From assembly GCA_023387655.1 (NCBI GenBank), contig JAEWHR010000183.1:1-64000 (forward strand): a stretch of 64,000 nt of DNA. The letters run 5' to 3'. The first letter of the stretch is position 1; the number at the start of each line of letters is the position of its first letter. The notes below the pieces were generated by a model. It ran no database searches and had not been told where the DNA came from. It saw nothing but the letters and a program-made list of their open reading frames with translations. A program made the position numbers and the translations under genes. This DNA comes from Bacillota bacterium (GTDB taxonomy: Bacteria > Bacillota > Clostridia > Lachnospirales > Lachnospiraceae). Positions 18,727 through 26,711 of this stretch are shown in pieces.

Positions 18727-19233
18727 CTATCGTTTTTCAGTCAAAAACATAAATATGCTTCTGCCTTCCATTTTTGCTGGTTTCTCAACAACTGCCACGT
18801 CCTGAAGCATCTCATAAAAACTGTCGAGAATCTGTCTTCCGGAGCTAATGTGAGCCATCTCTCTTCCTCTGAAGCGTAGAGATACCTTAACCTTATCCCC
18901 CTTGGTGATGAACTTTCTTGCTTGATTGGCTTTTGTGCTCAAATCATTGTCATCGATATTCGGTGTTAAACGGATTTCTTTCACGTCAGTCACTTTTTGC
19001 TTCTTCTTGGCTTCTTTTTCTTTTCTAGCAAGCTCATAACGGTACTTACCGTAATCAACAATTTTACATACAGGTGGCTTTGCTGTTGGAGCGATCTTTA
19101 CTAAGTCAAGATTTGCTTCCTGCGCCATCTTCAATGCGTCCTTTGCTGATACAACACCAAGTTGCTCTCCGTCTTCTCCAATCAGACGAATTTCTCTGTC
19201 TCTGATTTGCTCATTAATCATTAATTCGCTAAT
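18727..19233 (-). CDS. infC: Translation initiation factor IF-3, ATT start codon
   Basis: 168 residues when started at the ATT codon 19233-19231. Both IF-3 domains are present: N-terminal (MINEQIRDREIRLIGEDG ... KPPVCKIVDYGKYRYE) and C-terminal (KEIRLTPNIDDNDLSTKANQARKF ... REMAHISSGRQI). The only good Shine-Dalgarno, GGAGGT, is 8 nt ahead of ATT; the open frame further upstream (ATG at 19275) has none and does not match the family, and the internal ATG four codons later is too far from the site. An AUU start is the classic device by which IF-3, which rejects non-canonical codons, limits its own synthesis. First gene of the operon. Confidence 0.95.
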   Translation of the reverse strand: MSELMINEQIRDREIRLIGEDGEQLGVVSAKDALKMAQEANLDLVKIAPTAKPPVCKIVDYGKYRYELARKEKEAKKKQKVTDVKEIRLTPNIDDNDLSTKANQARKFITKGDKVKVSLRFRGREMAHISSGRQILDSFYEMLQDVAVVEKPAKMEGRSIFMFLTEKR

Positions 19234-19269
19234 AGTTCTGCACCTCCATAGGATTCTAAAACTTGTTTG

Positions 19270-19470
19270 GGTCATTTATTTACCTAAACATACAATAAAA
19301 AAAGTGAATAGCATGCTATCCACTTTCAAATCTCTTAAACGGCACAATTCAACTAGAAACTACTATTCTAATCTCGTGCTTTTAGAAAATTAAAACCCAT
19401 TCGCCTGTTTGCTTAGGGTGAGAGTGGATACTCTACTTGCTATGCGTGATACATCTTTTGCATCACAGCT
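19270..19470 (-). promoter_or_regulatory. infC operon leader, L20/IF3-type attenuator
   Basis: Leader of about 235 nt from the predicted transcription start near 19469 to the ATT codon. The terminator arm TATCCACT... is part of the stem at 19301-19326; the leader segment at 19423-19430 (GTATCCACT on the minus strand side) is perfectly complementary over 8 nt to the 5' arm of that stem, giving a mutually exclusive antiterminator. This is the layout of the L20 leader family of Firmicutes; I infer L20 as the ligand from family knowledge, not from a motif match. Confidence 0.7.
19296..19326 (-). terminator. Attenuator terminator ahead of infC
   Basis: Stem of 11 bp with one G-U pair (AAAGTGGATAG / CTATTCACTTT), tetraloop CATG, followed by a run of T on the minus strand. 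It precedes the infC start by about 60 nt, so it must be bypassed for expression. Confidence 0.85.
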
Positions 19471-19475
19471 TTTAT

Positions 19476-19504
19476 ATTATATAACAAAAAATCATTTCTG
19501 TCAA
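19476..19504 (-). promoter_or_regulatory. Consensus sigma-A promoter of infC-rpmI-rplT
   Basis: TTGACA (19504-19499) and TATAAT (19481-19476) with a 17-nt spacer, a perfect match to consensus. A-tracts lie immediately upstream, as in UP elements of ribosomal promoters. Confidence 0.9.
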
Positions 19505-19515
19505 TGTTGTTTTTT

Positions 19516-19614
19516 AGTTTTTTACAACTGTTCTGTATTTCTGTTTTTCTGTTTTTCTGTTTTTCTGTTTTTCTGTTTTTTAGTTTTTTAGTCTTTTAGT
19601 TTTTTACAACTGTT
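19516..19614. repeat. 8-nt microsatellite flanked by 17-nt direct repeats
   Basis: CTGTTTTT-type 8-nt units repeat about five to six times at 19540-19580 and decay into TAGTTTTT units. The stretch is flanked by two perfect copies of AGTTTTTTACAACTGTT (19516-19532 and 19598-19614). On the minus strand this places a series of short A-tracts just upstream of the infC promoter. Confidence 0.85.
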
Positions 19615-19702
19615 TATTTTTAATACATTTTATTTCTTTCTGCTGTTGTCAGCAAAAATATAAATTTTATGGCAATGTTTTCACCAGCAAATTTCAATGA
19701 AA

Positions 19703-20236
19703 TTAATTGCTCATTATTGTATTCTGTTCTCTTCTTTTTTCTCTTCTGGTATAAAGCTTAGCAATTAAAAACAATACTACCAACTCAAAGATGATAAGTT
19801 CTCCCTTACTCAAAGAACATACTCTTGCTATCGGTTCTGAGAAAGCAATCATTCCAAATGATATAATTTTTGATATTACTGCAATCCCTATAAAGAGAGG
19901 AAATTTAATTCCAACAAGTGGGGAGCCAATGCAAATAATTTCATCTGGTAAAATTGGTACTATAAATAAAATTCCTATAATATATACTTTATAATTACTT
20001 ACATACTCTTGAAAAATCGCTATTTTTTTCTCGCATTTCATTTTACGAATAAGAAAGTTTGAACCTTTCTTCGCAATCCAGTACATAACACTGATGCCTA
20101 GAATTGCTCCAACTACCCCTAAAATAAAACTTTTTATCGGACCTATCTCTACACTTCCCCACAATACAGTCACCATCTCTGGAATGGGGAGGCAGATTGG
20201 TTGTAGTACACATAGGATAAAATAAAACACTTCCAT
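19703..20236 (-). CDS. VTT-domain (DedA/TVP38-like) membrane protein
   Basis: 177 residues, about five hydrophobic segments. The pair LPIPEMVTVLWGS ... GAILGISVMYWIAKKG and VPILPDEIICIGSPLVGI are the two re-entrant-loop type signatures of the SNARE-associated/VTT domain, which in DedA proteins serves lipid-carrier (undecaprenyl phosphate) or lipid scrambling roles. Short for a DedA protein (usually ~200). GGAGG lies ahead of the ATG. It stands alone between the infC operon and the condensation-domain pair. The 270-nt gap upstream shows nothing recognisable. Substrate unknown. Confidence 0.75.
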   Translation of the reverse strand: MEVFYFILCVLQPICLPIPEMVTVLWGSVEIGPIKSFILGVVGAILGISVMYWIAKKGSNFLIRKMKCEKKIAIFQEYVSNYKVYIIGILFIVPILPDEIICIGSPLVGIKFPLFIGIAVISKIISFGMIAFSEPIARVCSLSKGELIIFELVVLFLIAKLYTRREKRREQNTIMSN

Positions 20237-20506
20237 ACTATTCTTCCTCCGTAATTATACTTACAACAATTACGATAAGGTTTCACGTATCTATTCCCAT
20301 GTTCCATTAAAAACTATTGATATAAAGCTTCTCTCCCTACTATAGCTTTCTCATTATACACTACTGTTTATAGAAAAAAAAGCATTACTTAATTAACCAA
20401 AATAAATTTAATATTTGCTTCTTAAATATTTTATACTAATATAACAAATTAAAACTCCAAACTATCGTCTGTATGATAATAATGCAATTACTCCCCAAAT
20501 TCTGCA

Positions 20507-21769
20507 CTATCTTCTTAATATTTCCATAGCCTGCTTAAATTTATCTTTTTCCTTCACCTCATCTTTACCACACATAACATGATAAGAGATTATCATCCCA
20601 TCCTCCATTGTAGCCACTCCGACAACTCGTCTTGCATAAGAAATTACTGGTGGAATAAACATACAATTCTCTATTCTAAACCTTCCATATTGATTTGGAA
20701 TATCTAGTCTAGTTAAATTTGATACACTAATTTCATTTGAATTCTCCCCAACATAACCCATCACTTTTGCCAATTTCTCTGTGGTTGGATTATAAAATAA
20801 ACCATTCACATACATTAACACAGAATCTACGAGAGTTTTAGAAAGTAGTGGCATAAACTTTAGTATAAGAAATTTCTTTTTAGGATTATTTAATTTTTTA
20901 TGCAATCGTTTCTGAAATGATTTTGCGCTATCCGCCACTGATCTATTCTTTTTACTTTTTATCTTTACTTTTACTCCAGTTGCTTGATTTGACATTGATC
21001 GATTTCTGTCTATCCTTCCGTCTACCGCTAGACCAACTATTTTTATCCTAGTATCTGCTTTTAAAAATGCCCCTACAATCAAGCTATTTACTGATATATT
21101 CTCTTCTTTCGCTTTTATAACTATGTTATTTACCTCATTAGCAGAAAACTTCTCAGTAAATATTACCGAGTAATTGCCCTCCCAGTATTTTTGATGCACG
21201 GAATAATAATCTTCCATAGAAAAGGATCTTTCGTTCTTTGCCCATTGTTTATTAAAGAAATCCGCATAAATCTTGTAAACAAGAGATAGATTACATTCAT
21301 TAGGCAGTGTATTAACATCATAAAGGACTAATGGTTTATATGGTACTTCTTTTCCAGATAAGCTATTCATAATATCTTCTATAAAGTATACCAAAGATTT
21401 CCCATCTCCCGCTATATGATGAGCCACAATTAATAAAGATACTTTTACGTCTTTACGAATTATGAAAACTCTAATCAGCTCGCCTTGATTTATAGCAAAC
21501 GGTACTTTTTCATTTTCTGCTATTATTTCCAACCAGTCCTGATTAGAAATACTTACCTTACATCCGCTCTGTTCCATTGCTTCATAATAAGCTTTTCCAT
21601 CGAGGTCAATGACTATTCTTGACATGGTTACTTCATTTGCAGCAAACGCTTTCTGTATTGCAGCTATTAATTCTTCTTCGGAAGGACTTCCTGTGATATC
21701 AATTAAAAATTGTATGTAAATATTAGGATCAAATAAATCTGCTCTCTCTGTATAGATTTCTTTCCCCAT
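20507..21769 (-). CDS. Condensation-domain-like acyltransferase
   Basis: 420 residues in one domain of the chloramphenicol acetyltransferase/condensation superfamily. The catalytic HHxxxDG motif is intact (AHHIAGDG, around residue 118-124). The C-terminal half has EISVSNLTRLDIPNQYGRF where NRPS condensation domains have DFGWG, so it is closer to stand-alone PapA/alcohol acetyltransferase-like enzymes. No carrier protein or adenylation domain is nearby, hence acyl-CoA or acyl-ACP donors are more likely than NRPS peptides. AGGAG precedes the ATG, and the short-chain dehydrogenase ends 16 nt upstream, so the two are one operon and may act on the same lipid or metabolite. Confidence 0.8.
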   Translation of the reverse strand: MGKEIYTERADLFDPNIYIQFLIDITGSPSEEELIAAIQKAFAANEVTMSRIVIDLDGKAYYEAMEQSGCKVSISNQDWLEIIAENEKVPFAINQGELIRVFIIRKDVKVSLLIVAHHIAGDGKSLVYFIEDIMNSLSGKEVPYKPLVLYDVNTLPNECNLSLVYKIYADFFNKQWAKNERSFSMEDYYSVHQKYWEGNYSVIFTEKFSANEVNNIVIKAKEENISVNSLIVGAFLKADTRIKIVGLAVDGRIDRNRSMSNQATGVKVKIKSKKNRSVADSAKSFQKRLHKKLNNPKKKFLILKFMPLLSKTLVDSVLMYVNGLFYNPTTEKLAKVMGYVGENSNEISVSNLTRLDIPNQYGRFRIENCMFIPPVISYARRVVGVATMEDGMIISYHVMCGKDEVKEKDKFKQAMEILRR

Positions 21770-21785
21770 ATACTACTCCTACGAT

Positions 21786-22553
21786 TTATATGTATTTTTT
21801 TATACTTCTTACCCACTTCCTCATTACTATCTTTTGAGGAAAAATTTTAGAAAGAAAATGCATGTATTTTACATAGAAGGTACACACAGACATATCTCTT
21901 CCCTTCTTTGTATCTTTCATAGCTTTTTGTGCAACGATATCTGGAGAAACTAGTCCTGGAAATTTTATCTTATGATGATTACACTCTTCTAGTAACATAT
22001 CAGTATCAATCCAACCTGGACATACCGCAGTTACAGTAATCCCTGTTTTTTCTAATTCCATATGGAGTGCTCTACTATAGCTTCTTTCAAACACCTTCGT
22101 TGCTGCATATAGATTAAGGTATGGTACTGGCTGGAAGGATGCCTGTGAAGAAATATTTAAGATACAGCTTCCTTTCTGCATATACGGGATACACATGGTG
22201 CACATGGAAACAACGGTATTACAATTTAATTCTATTGTTTTATCTGATTCTTCTAGGGTGAAGTCTTGATAGGAAGAACCCATCTTACCAAGCCCTGCGT
22301 TATTAATTAAATACAAAATTACTGGGTTTACTTCTTTTATTCTATCTCCAATGGATAGAACTTCTTTGCGAGAGGATAAGTCCTTAGAAATTGGAACTAT
22401 CTTCTCTCCAAATTGGTCTTTTAAATCATTAAGTTTCTTTACATTTCGTGCAATCACCCATATTTCATCTAGTTCTTCTTTTAATAACTCCTTCACAAAC
22501 TCTGTTCCAATTCCACCACTTGCTCCAGTAACAATAGCAATATGTTTCTTCAT
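21786..22553 (-). CDS. Short-chain dehydrogenase/reductase
   Basis: 255 residues, classical SDR. NAD(P) binding TGASGGIG at 9-16, NNAG at about 88-91, catalytic Ser in ILNISSQAS and Tyr-x-x-x-Lys as YAATK (about 151-155). The basic residue pattern after the first strand (ARNVKK) suggests NADPH. The C-terminal 50 residues (TFYVKYMHFLSKIFPQKIVMRKWV) are hydrophobic/basic, as in membrane-associated SDRs acting on lipids. First gene of a two-gene operon with the condensation-like acyltransferase. Substrate cannot be told. Confidence 0.88.
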   Translation of the reverse strand: MKKHIAIVTGASGGIGTEFVKELLKEELDEIWVIARNVKKLNDLKDQFGEKIVPISKDLSSRKEVLSIGDRIKEVNPVILYLINNAGLGKMGSSYQDFTLEESDKTIELNCNTVVSMCTMCIPYMQKGSCILNISSQASFQPVPYLNLYAATKVFERSYSRALHMELEKTGITVTAVCPGWIDTDMLLEECNHHKIKFPGLVSPDIVAQKAMKDTKKGRDMSVCTFYVKYMHFLSKIFPQKIVMRKWVRSIKKYI

Positions 22554-22698
22554 ACAGTCCCCCTACTATAAATAATTATGTATATTTTACCATTTATACT
22601 CCTTCCTGTTAAGTTAAAGTTCGATTAGAGTACATTACACCAAAAGAGAACTTTGGTAATGAAACGAAGTCAAGATGATAAGCCATCACCTAACATAG

Positions 22699-22833
22699 AA
22701 TAAAGTGGCTTCGCCATTCTAGACTTATCAAGTTTCATAATTAGAGACGAAGACACTTTGTGTAGGCGAATACTATTCGCCTTGCTGAAGCCTTTGGGTA
22801 AGTGTGCATCCCTCGGAGAGTTTTTAAATTAGG
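22699..22833 (-). repeat. Dispersed structured repeat, copy B (diverged)
   Basis: Shares TAAAGTGGCTTCGCCA, CACTTTGT and the hallmark GCATCCCTCGGAGAGTT with copies A and C; the middle differs (GGCGAATACTATTCGCC hairpin instead). Lies just beyond the terminator of the CAP-domain gene. The remaining sequence between 22554 and 22698 shows nothing else. Confidence 0.75.
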
Positions 22834-22860
22834 AAATTAAATCAAAATTTCTATAATTGT

Positions 22861-22891
22861 AATAAAGAGTGCCACATTTAATGTGACACTC
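22861..22891 (-). terminator. Terminator of the CAP-domain lipoprotein gene
   Basis: GAGTGCCACATT / AATGTGACACTC arms (12 bp, one mismatch) followed on the minus strand by TTTATT; 77 nt past the stop. Confidence 0.75.
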
Positions 22892-22967
22892 CAAAAAGCA
22901 TAACTATTTAAAATTTATTTGAATAACTCCTTATTTAACACATTTATCTTTATTAGCTTAACTCTCA

Positions 22968-24452
22968 CTATTTAGAATAAAAATTCTGTGTCGCATAATT
23001 CTCATAGGAACCACCTAATGCATATCCTACTCCAAGGTACGTAAAACTCTTATTTAACATATTTGATCTATGCCCACTAGAATTCATCCAACCATTGGAG
23101 GAATGCAGTGCATTTCCATATCCACCGATAATATTCTCTCCACTGCTTCGATAGCTAATTCCTTGTGCTTTCATTCGATCCCCAGGTGTAGAACCATTCA
23201 GTCCAGTATGGCTAAAATAATTGTTTTCCGCCATATCCTCACTGTGTAATCTTGCTGATGCTCCTGCAGCCTCTGACCAACTTAAGGCACTTAAGCCATT
23301 ACGAGCACGGAAGGAGTTTGTTAAGTCAAGGATCTCCTTTTCCCAAGCCTTTAGTACAGTTTTTGTTGTACTACCTTTGGAAACACTACTATCAAATACA
23401 GAAACTCCATCAATAGAACCATCTCCTATGGTATCCATAAAGAAGGTAATTTTATTTCCACCATCTGTAACAGAAATCGTACGATTTAGAGACGCGCTCT
23501 TCCCGAAAACTGAATTGATAGAAGAAACCTTAGATGATGTAGTAAGTCCTTGATAGGAAAAATCTGTTGCATCGGTGTACCATCCAACTACTTTGCCATC
23601 TGCAATTGCAATCATCATAAACTTTTTATAATTATCATTATAAACCATAAAATCATAATTATATTCTGTCGCATCAGTTCGACTTGGTGAACCAAATGCA
23701 CTTACCACTTCACTCTTACTATCACCTATAGAGATGGTCTCCCCACGAACTGTAATACTATCCGCTTTACTTACATTCGCTGGCGGAGTGACCGAAGGTA
23801 CCTTCGTTGGAGCTGGTACTTTGGTTGGGGTTGGTGTAGCAACAGGTACTTTGGTCGGAGTGACCGTAACCGTTGGCACCTTGGTTGGTTGTGGTGTCTT
23901 AGTTGGGTTTGGAATCTTCGTTGGTGATACAATAGGAGTTTTTGTTGGTACCGGTATTTTTGTTGGCTCCTTATCTGGAACCTTTGTCGGCTCTATTGTA
24001 ACCTCTGGATTTTTTGGTGTGTCGGTAGGTACGTTAGAAGTACCGCTATCCCCCTGGTTCGTGGAATCATTTCCACTGTTTTCTTGGGATGTATCTTCGG
24101 TTTGGGAATTATCTGACTGTGAATTATTAGAGTTGTCTGCTTGTGAATTATTATATGTTATAACTTCATCGGATAAAGTTCCGTTATTACCTTCTCGTTG
24201 CATTGGTATCGAAGGTGAATCTTGATTTTCATCCGGAAGATTTTGATTTAATCTATCATGATCGGATTCGTTCGTGTTTTGATTCTCTTGCGCATCGGTA
24301 ACTTGTTGATTGGTTTCATCCAAATTGTTTATTATCTCTGCATCCTTTGATTGTTGGGCATCCGAAATATCGTTATTAGTCTTTTTCGCATTGCCACATG
24401 CTGTCAAGAATATCAATGCTAACACAGAAATAAGAAGCAGCTTTTTACTCAT
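22968..24452 (-). CDS. CAP/SCP-domain lipoprotein with CAP-associated N-domain
   Basis: 494 residues from ATG 24452 (GGAGG 5 nt upstream; an ATG four codons earlier overlaps the site). Signal peptide with lipobox LTAC (Cys19). Residues about 25-130 are Asn/Asp/Gln/Ser rich and disordered; about 130-225 is a Pro/Thr/Lys/Val linker (TPTKVPxPTK repeats); about 230-345 matches the CAP-associated N-terminal domain (SITVRGETISIGDSKSEV); the last ~130 residues are a YkwD-type CAP domain (LTNSFRARNGLSALSW, HSEDMAENNYFSHTG, SSGHRSNML). Surface protein on a long stalk, possibly wall or protein binding. Monocistronic. Confidence 0.9.
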   Translation of the reverse strand: MSKKLLLISVLALIFLTACGNAKKTNNDISDAQQSKDAEIINNLDETNQQVTDAQENQNTNESDHDRLNQNLPDENQDSPSIPMQREGNNGTLSDEVITYNNSQADNSNNSQSDNSQTEDTSQENSGNDSTNQGDSGTSNVPTDTPKNPEVTIEPTKVPDKEPTKIPVPTKTPIVSPTKIPNPTKTPQPTKVPTVTVTPTKVPVATPTPTKVPAPTKVPSVTPPANVSKADSITVRGETISIGDSKSEVVSAFGSPSRTDATEYNYDFMVYNDNYKKFMMIAIADGKVVGWYTDATDFSYQGLTTSSKVSSINSVFGKSASLNRTISVTDGGNKITFFMDTIGDGSIDGVSVFDSSVSKGSTTKTVLKAWEKEILDLTNSFRARNGLSALSWSEAAGASARLHSEDMAENNYFSHTGLNGSTPGDRMKAQGISYRSSGENIIGGYGNALHSSNGWMNSSGHRSNMLNKSFTYLGVGYALGGSYENYATQNFYSK

Positions 24453-24657
24453 GTTAACCTCCATGTGTTACAAATCATTTGCCTGTTTATGCAAATCACT
24501 TGTAATGTTTCTGTTCTCATCTTCATAGATCGCCTCTATTCTATCCATATTTGTCGACAAAAAGGATATGTTTAGTATATCGGAAAAAATCTACAACTTC
24601 AAGGAATTCCAGTGTTTACCTAAGCTTAGTTCCATGATTAACCACCAGAACAGGGAC
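24453..24657. other. Upstream region of the CAP lipoprotein gene
   Basis: No gene. It should contain the CAP gene promoter; ACATATCC-rich sequence near 24560 on the plus strand gives no clear -10/-35 pair that I can defend. Confidence 0.4.
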
Positions 24658-24773
24658 AAATTCAGGGAGATGCCACTTTGTCGCTCCGAAGCGTCAGCGG
24701 AGTGCGCATCCCTCGGAGAGTTTTTTAATTAACAGGAGATTACTCGCGGAGTAATTTGCTATTAATTAAAAAA
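24658..24773 (-). repeat. Dispersed structured repeat, copy C (5' shortened)
   Basis: Nearly identical to the right-hand 113 nt of copy A: GATGCCACTTTGTCGC, CCGAAGCGTCAGCGGAGTGC, GCATCCCTCGGAGAGTT, then the perfect GATTACTC-GCG-GAGTAATT hairpin flanked by TTAATTAA and ATTAATTAA. It lacks the left AAAGTGGCTTCGCC arm and runs directly into the ABC transporter terminator. Confidence 0.88.
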
Positions 24774-24805
24774 GGACATCTCTAGCAAATCACTAAAGAT
24801 GTCTC
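24766..24805 (-). terminator. Terminator of the ABC exporter operon
   Basis: GACATCTCTAG / CTAAAGATGTC arms (11 bp, one mismatch), 7-nt loop, then TTTTTT on the minus strand, 46 nt past the stop at 24851. Confidence 0.85.
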
Positions 24806-24850
24806 TTTCTATTTAAAAACAAATAAAGCGTTATTCTTCTTGCACTTATT

Positions 24851-26617
24851 TTAATGCTCTCCGGCTAATTGCAACTCATATAATTTTTTATATATACCAT
24901 TATTCTCTAATAGTTCTTGATGAGTTCCCATTTCTCTTAACTCACCCTTATGCATTACAATAATCTTATCTGCATGCTGTATCGTAGATAAGCGGTGGGC
25001 AACCATGATGGTTGTTCTTCCCTGCATTAGTTTTTCTAACGCTTCTTGAATTAATTGTTCTGTTTCTGTATCAATATTAGCAGTTGCTTCATCCATAACT
25101 AAGATGGAAGGATTATAAGCTAGTGTTCTTGCAAAGGAAAGTAACTGACGCTGTCCTGCGGAAAATGTTGCACCACGTTCTGTAACGGCCTCATAATATG
25201 TGTTACTTAAATTTTCAATAAAGTGATCCGCATTCACATATTTAGCCGCTTGAATCGCTTCCTCTTCTGTTATCGTGTCACTCTTTAAACGAATGTTACT
25301 CATAACATCGCCTGTAAAGATAAACACATCTTGTTGCACTTGTCCTATTGCCTGACGCAAATCTTCTTTTCTTAATTCCTTAATATCGATACCATCAACA
25401 AGAATACGTCCTTCTTGAATGTCATAATATCTTCCGATTAAGTTTAATATGGAAGATTTTCCTGCTCCTGTCGCACCAACAAAGGCTACACTTTGTCCTG
25501 GTTCAATTACAAAGCTAACATCCTTTAAAATCCAGTTTTCTCCCTCGTACGCAAACCAAACATGCTCAAATTCGATACGCCCTTTGATTTCCTCCACTAA
25601 AGTTGGATACTCTGGATTTTTTACTGCGATAGGTTCGTCTAGTATTGTAAATATCTTCTCCGCAGAAGCCATAGCTGACTGTAGCGTACCAAACTGTTCT
25701 GCAAGTTCTTGAATTGGCTCAAAGAAAGAAGAGATATACTGAATAAACGTATATAATGTACCTACAGTAACTGCTCCCTTTAACACGCTATCACCACCAA
25801 CAGCCACAATAATTACTAAAGCAATAATTGATAAGATATACATCAAAGGACGAAAAATTGCAAAAACCATCATTTCACGATAATTTGCATGATATAATCC
25901 TTTACTCTTTTCCTCAAACTCCGCATTTTTTTCTTTTTCTCTTGCAAACATCTGTATTAACTTCATACCAGATAAATGCTCAGATAAATAAGTATTAATT
26001 GCCGTTATCTTCGTTCTAGTGATTCGGTAAGTTAATCTTGAGGTTCTTTTAAAAATCAAGGTTAATGCAATTATAAATGGCAACAAACAAAATCCATATA
26101 ATGCAATTCGAACATTCATAGAGAGCATTACAATTGCTAAACCGATAATTTTTACTATATTTTTTAAAAGCTTTATTAGAATATTGGCATACATTTCATG
26201 CAATGCTTCTACGTCATTGGTTACTCTGGTAACTATCTTACCAACTGGTGTTATATCAAAAAAACGTAACGATAGATTGTGTATATGCTCAAAGACTTCT
26301 TGGCGAATATTATAAATGATATTTTGCCCCGTTAGCTGTAAGATCCACGTTTGCAAAAAGTTAAATAAAAAACTTAATACTAAAGCACCAGTGTATATAA
26401 TAGCAGTAAACTTAACATCATCCAAAGTTCCATCCATCGTAAACAAATCAACTGCACGCCCAATCAATGCAGGACGTAATAGCTCAAGTCCAGTTAATGC
26501 TAGAACCAAGATAAATGCCAGAATCATCATCGGAAGATATGGAATTGCATACTTCATTAAACGGAGGAACACACTCCCATGAATTGATTTTTCATATTCT
26601 ATTTCTTTTCGACCCAT
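24851..26617 (-). CDS. ABC exporter half-transporter, canonical-Walker-B subunit (BmrD/YheH-like)
   Basis: 588 residues: six-helix type-IV exporter membrane domain (about 15-325) then a nucleotide-binding domain. Walker A GATGAGKSS, Walker B ILVMDEATANID with the catalytic Glu, and H-loop MVAHRLS are intact, but the signature reads FSAGQRQ instead of SGGQ. That combination is what one expects from the subunit that donates the degenerate signature in heterodimeric exporters such as BmrCD, LmrCD and TM287/288. Second gene of the pair, 94 nt after its partner. Likely multidrug or lipid/peptide export; substrate not visible. Confidence 0.9.
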   Translation of the reverse strand: MGRKEIEYEKSIHGSVFLRLMKYAIPYLPMMILAFILVLALTGLELLRPALIGRAVDLFTMDGTLDDVKFTAIIYTGALVLSFLFNFLQTWILQLTGQNIIYNIRQEVFEHIHNLSLRFFDITPVGKIVTRVTNDVEALHEMYANILIKLLKNIVKIIGLAIVMLSMNVRIALYGFCLLPFIIALTLIFKRTSRLTYRITRTKITAINTYLSEHLSGMKLIQMFAREKEKNAEFEEKSKGLYHANYREMMVFAIFRPLMYILSIIALVIIVAVGGDSVLKGAVTVGTLYTFIQYISSFFEPIQELAEQFGTLQSAMASAEKIFTILDEPIAVKNPEYPTLVEEIKGRIEFEHVWFAYEGENWILKDVSFVIEPGQSVAFVGATGAGKSSILNLIGRYYDIQEGRILVDGIDIKELRKEDLRQAIGQVQQDVFIFTGDVMSNIRLKSDTITEEEAIQAAKYVNADHFIENLSNTYYEAVTERGATFSAGQRQLLSFARTLAYNPSILVMDEATANIDTETEQLIQEALEKLMQGRTTIMVAHRLSTIQHADKIIVMHKGELREMGTHQELLENNGIYKKLYELQLAGEH

Positions 26618-26648
26618 CTTCTACCTCATTTCTGCGTTGTACTATTAA

Positions 26649-26705
26649 GTTAGTGGTTGCAACGCAATCACTAACTTGCAGAGTGAAAGATTTATCTTTC
26701 ACTCT
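26649..26705 (-). promoter_or_regulatory. Two intercistronic hairpins between the ABC exporter genes
   Basis: Hairpin one 26649-26675 (GTTAGTG...CACTAAC extended by TTGC/GCAA, one mismatch) and hairpin two 26680-26705 (perfect 11-bp AGAGTGAAAGA / TCTTTCACTCT, 4-nt loop). Neither has a T-run on the minus strand, so they look like RNA processing or stability elements rather than terminators. Confidence 0.55.
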
Positions 26706-26711
26706 ACCCCC

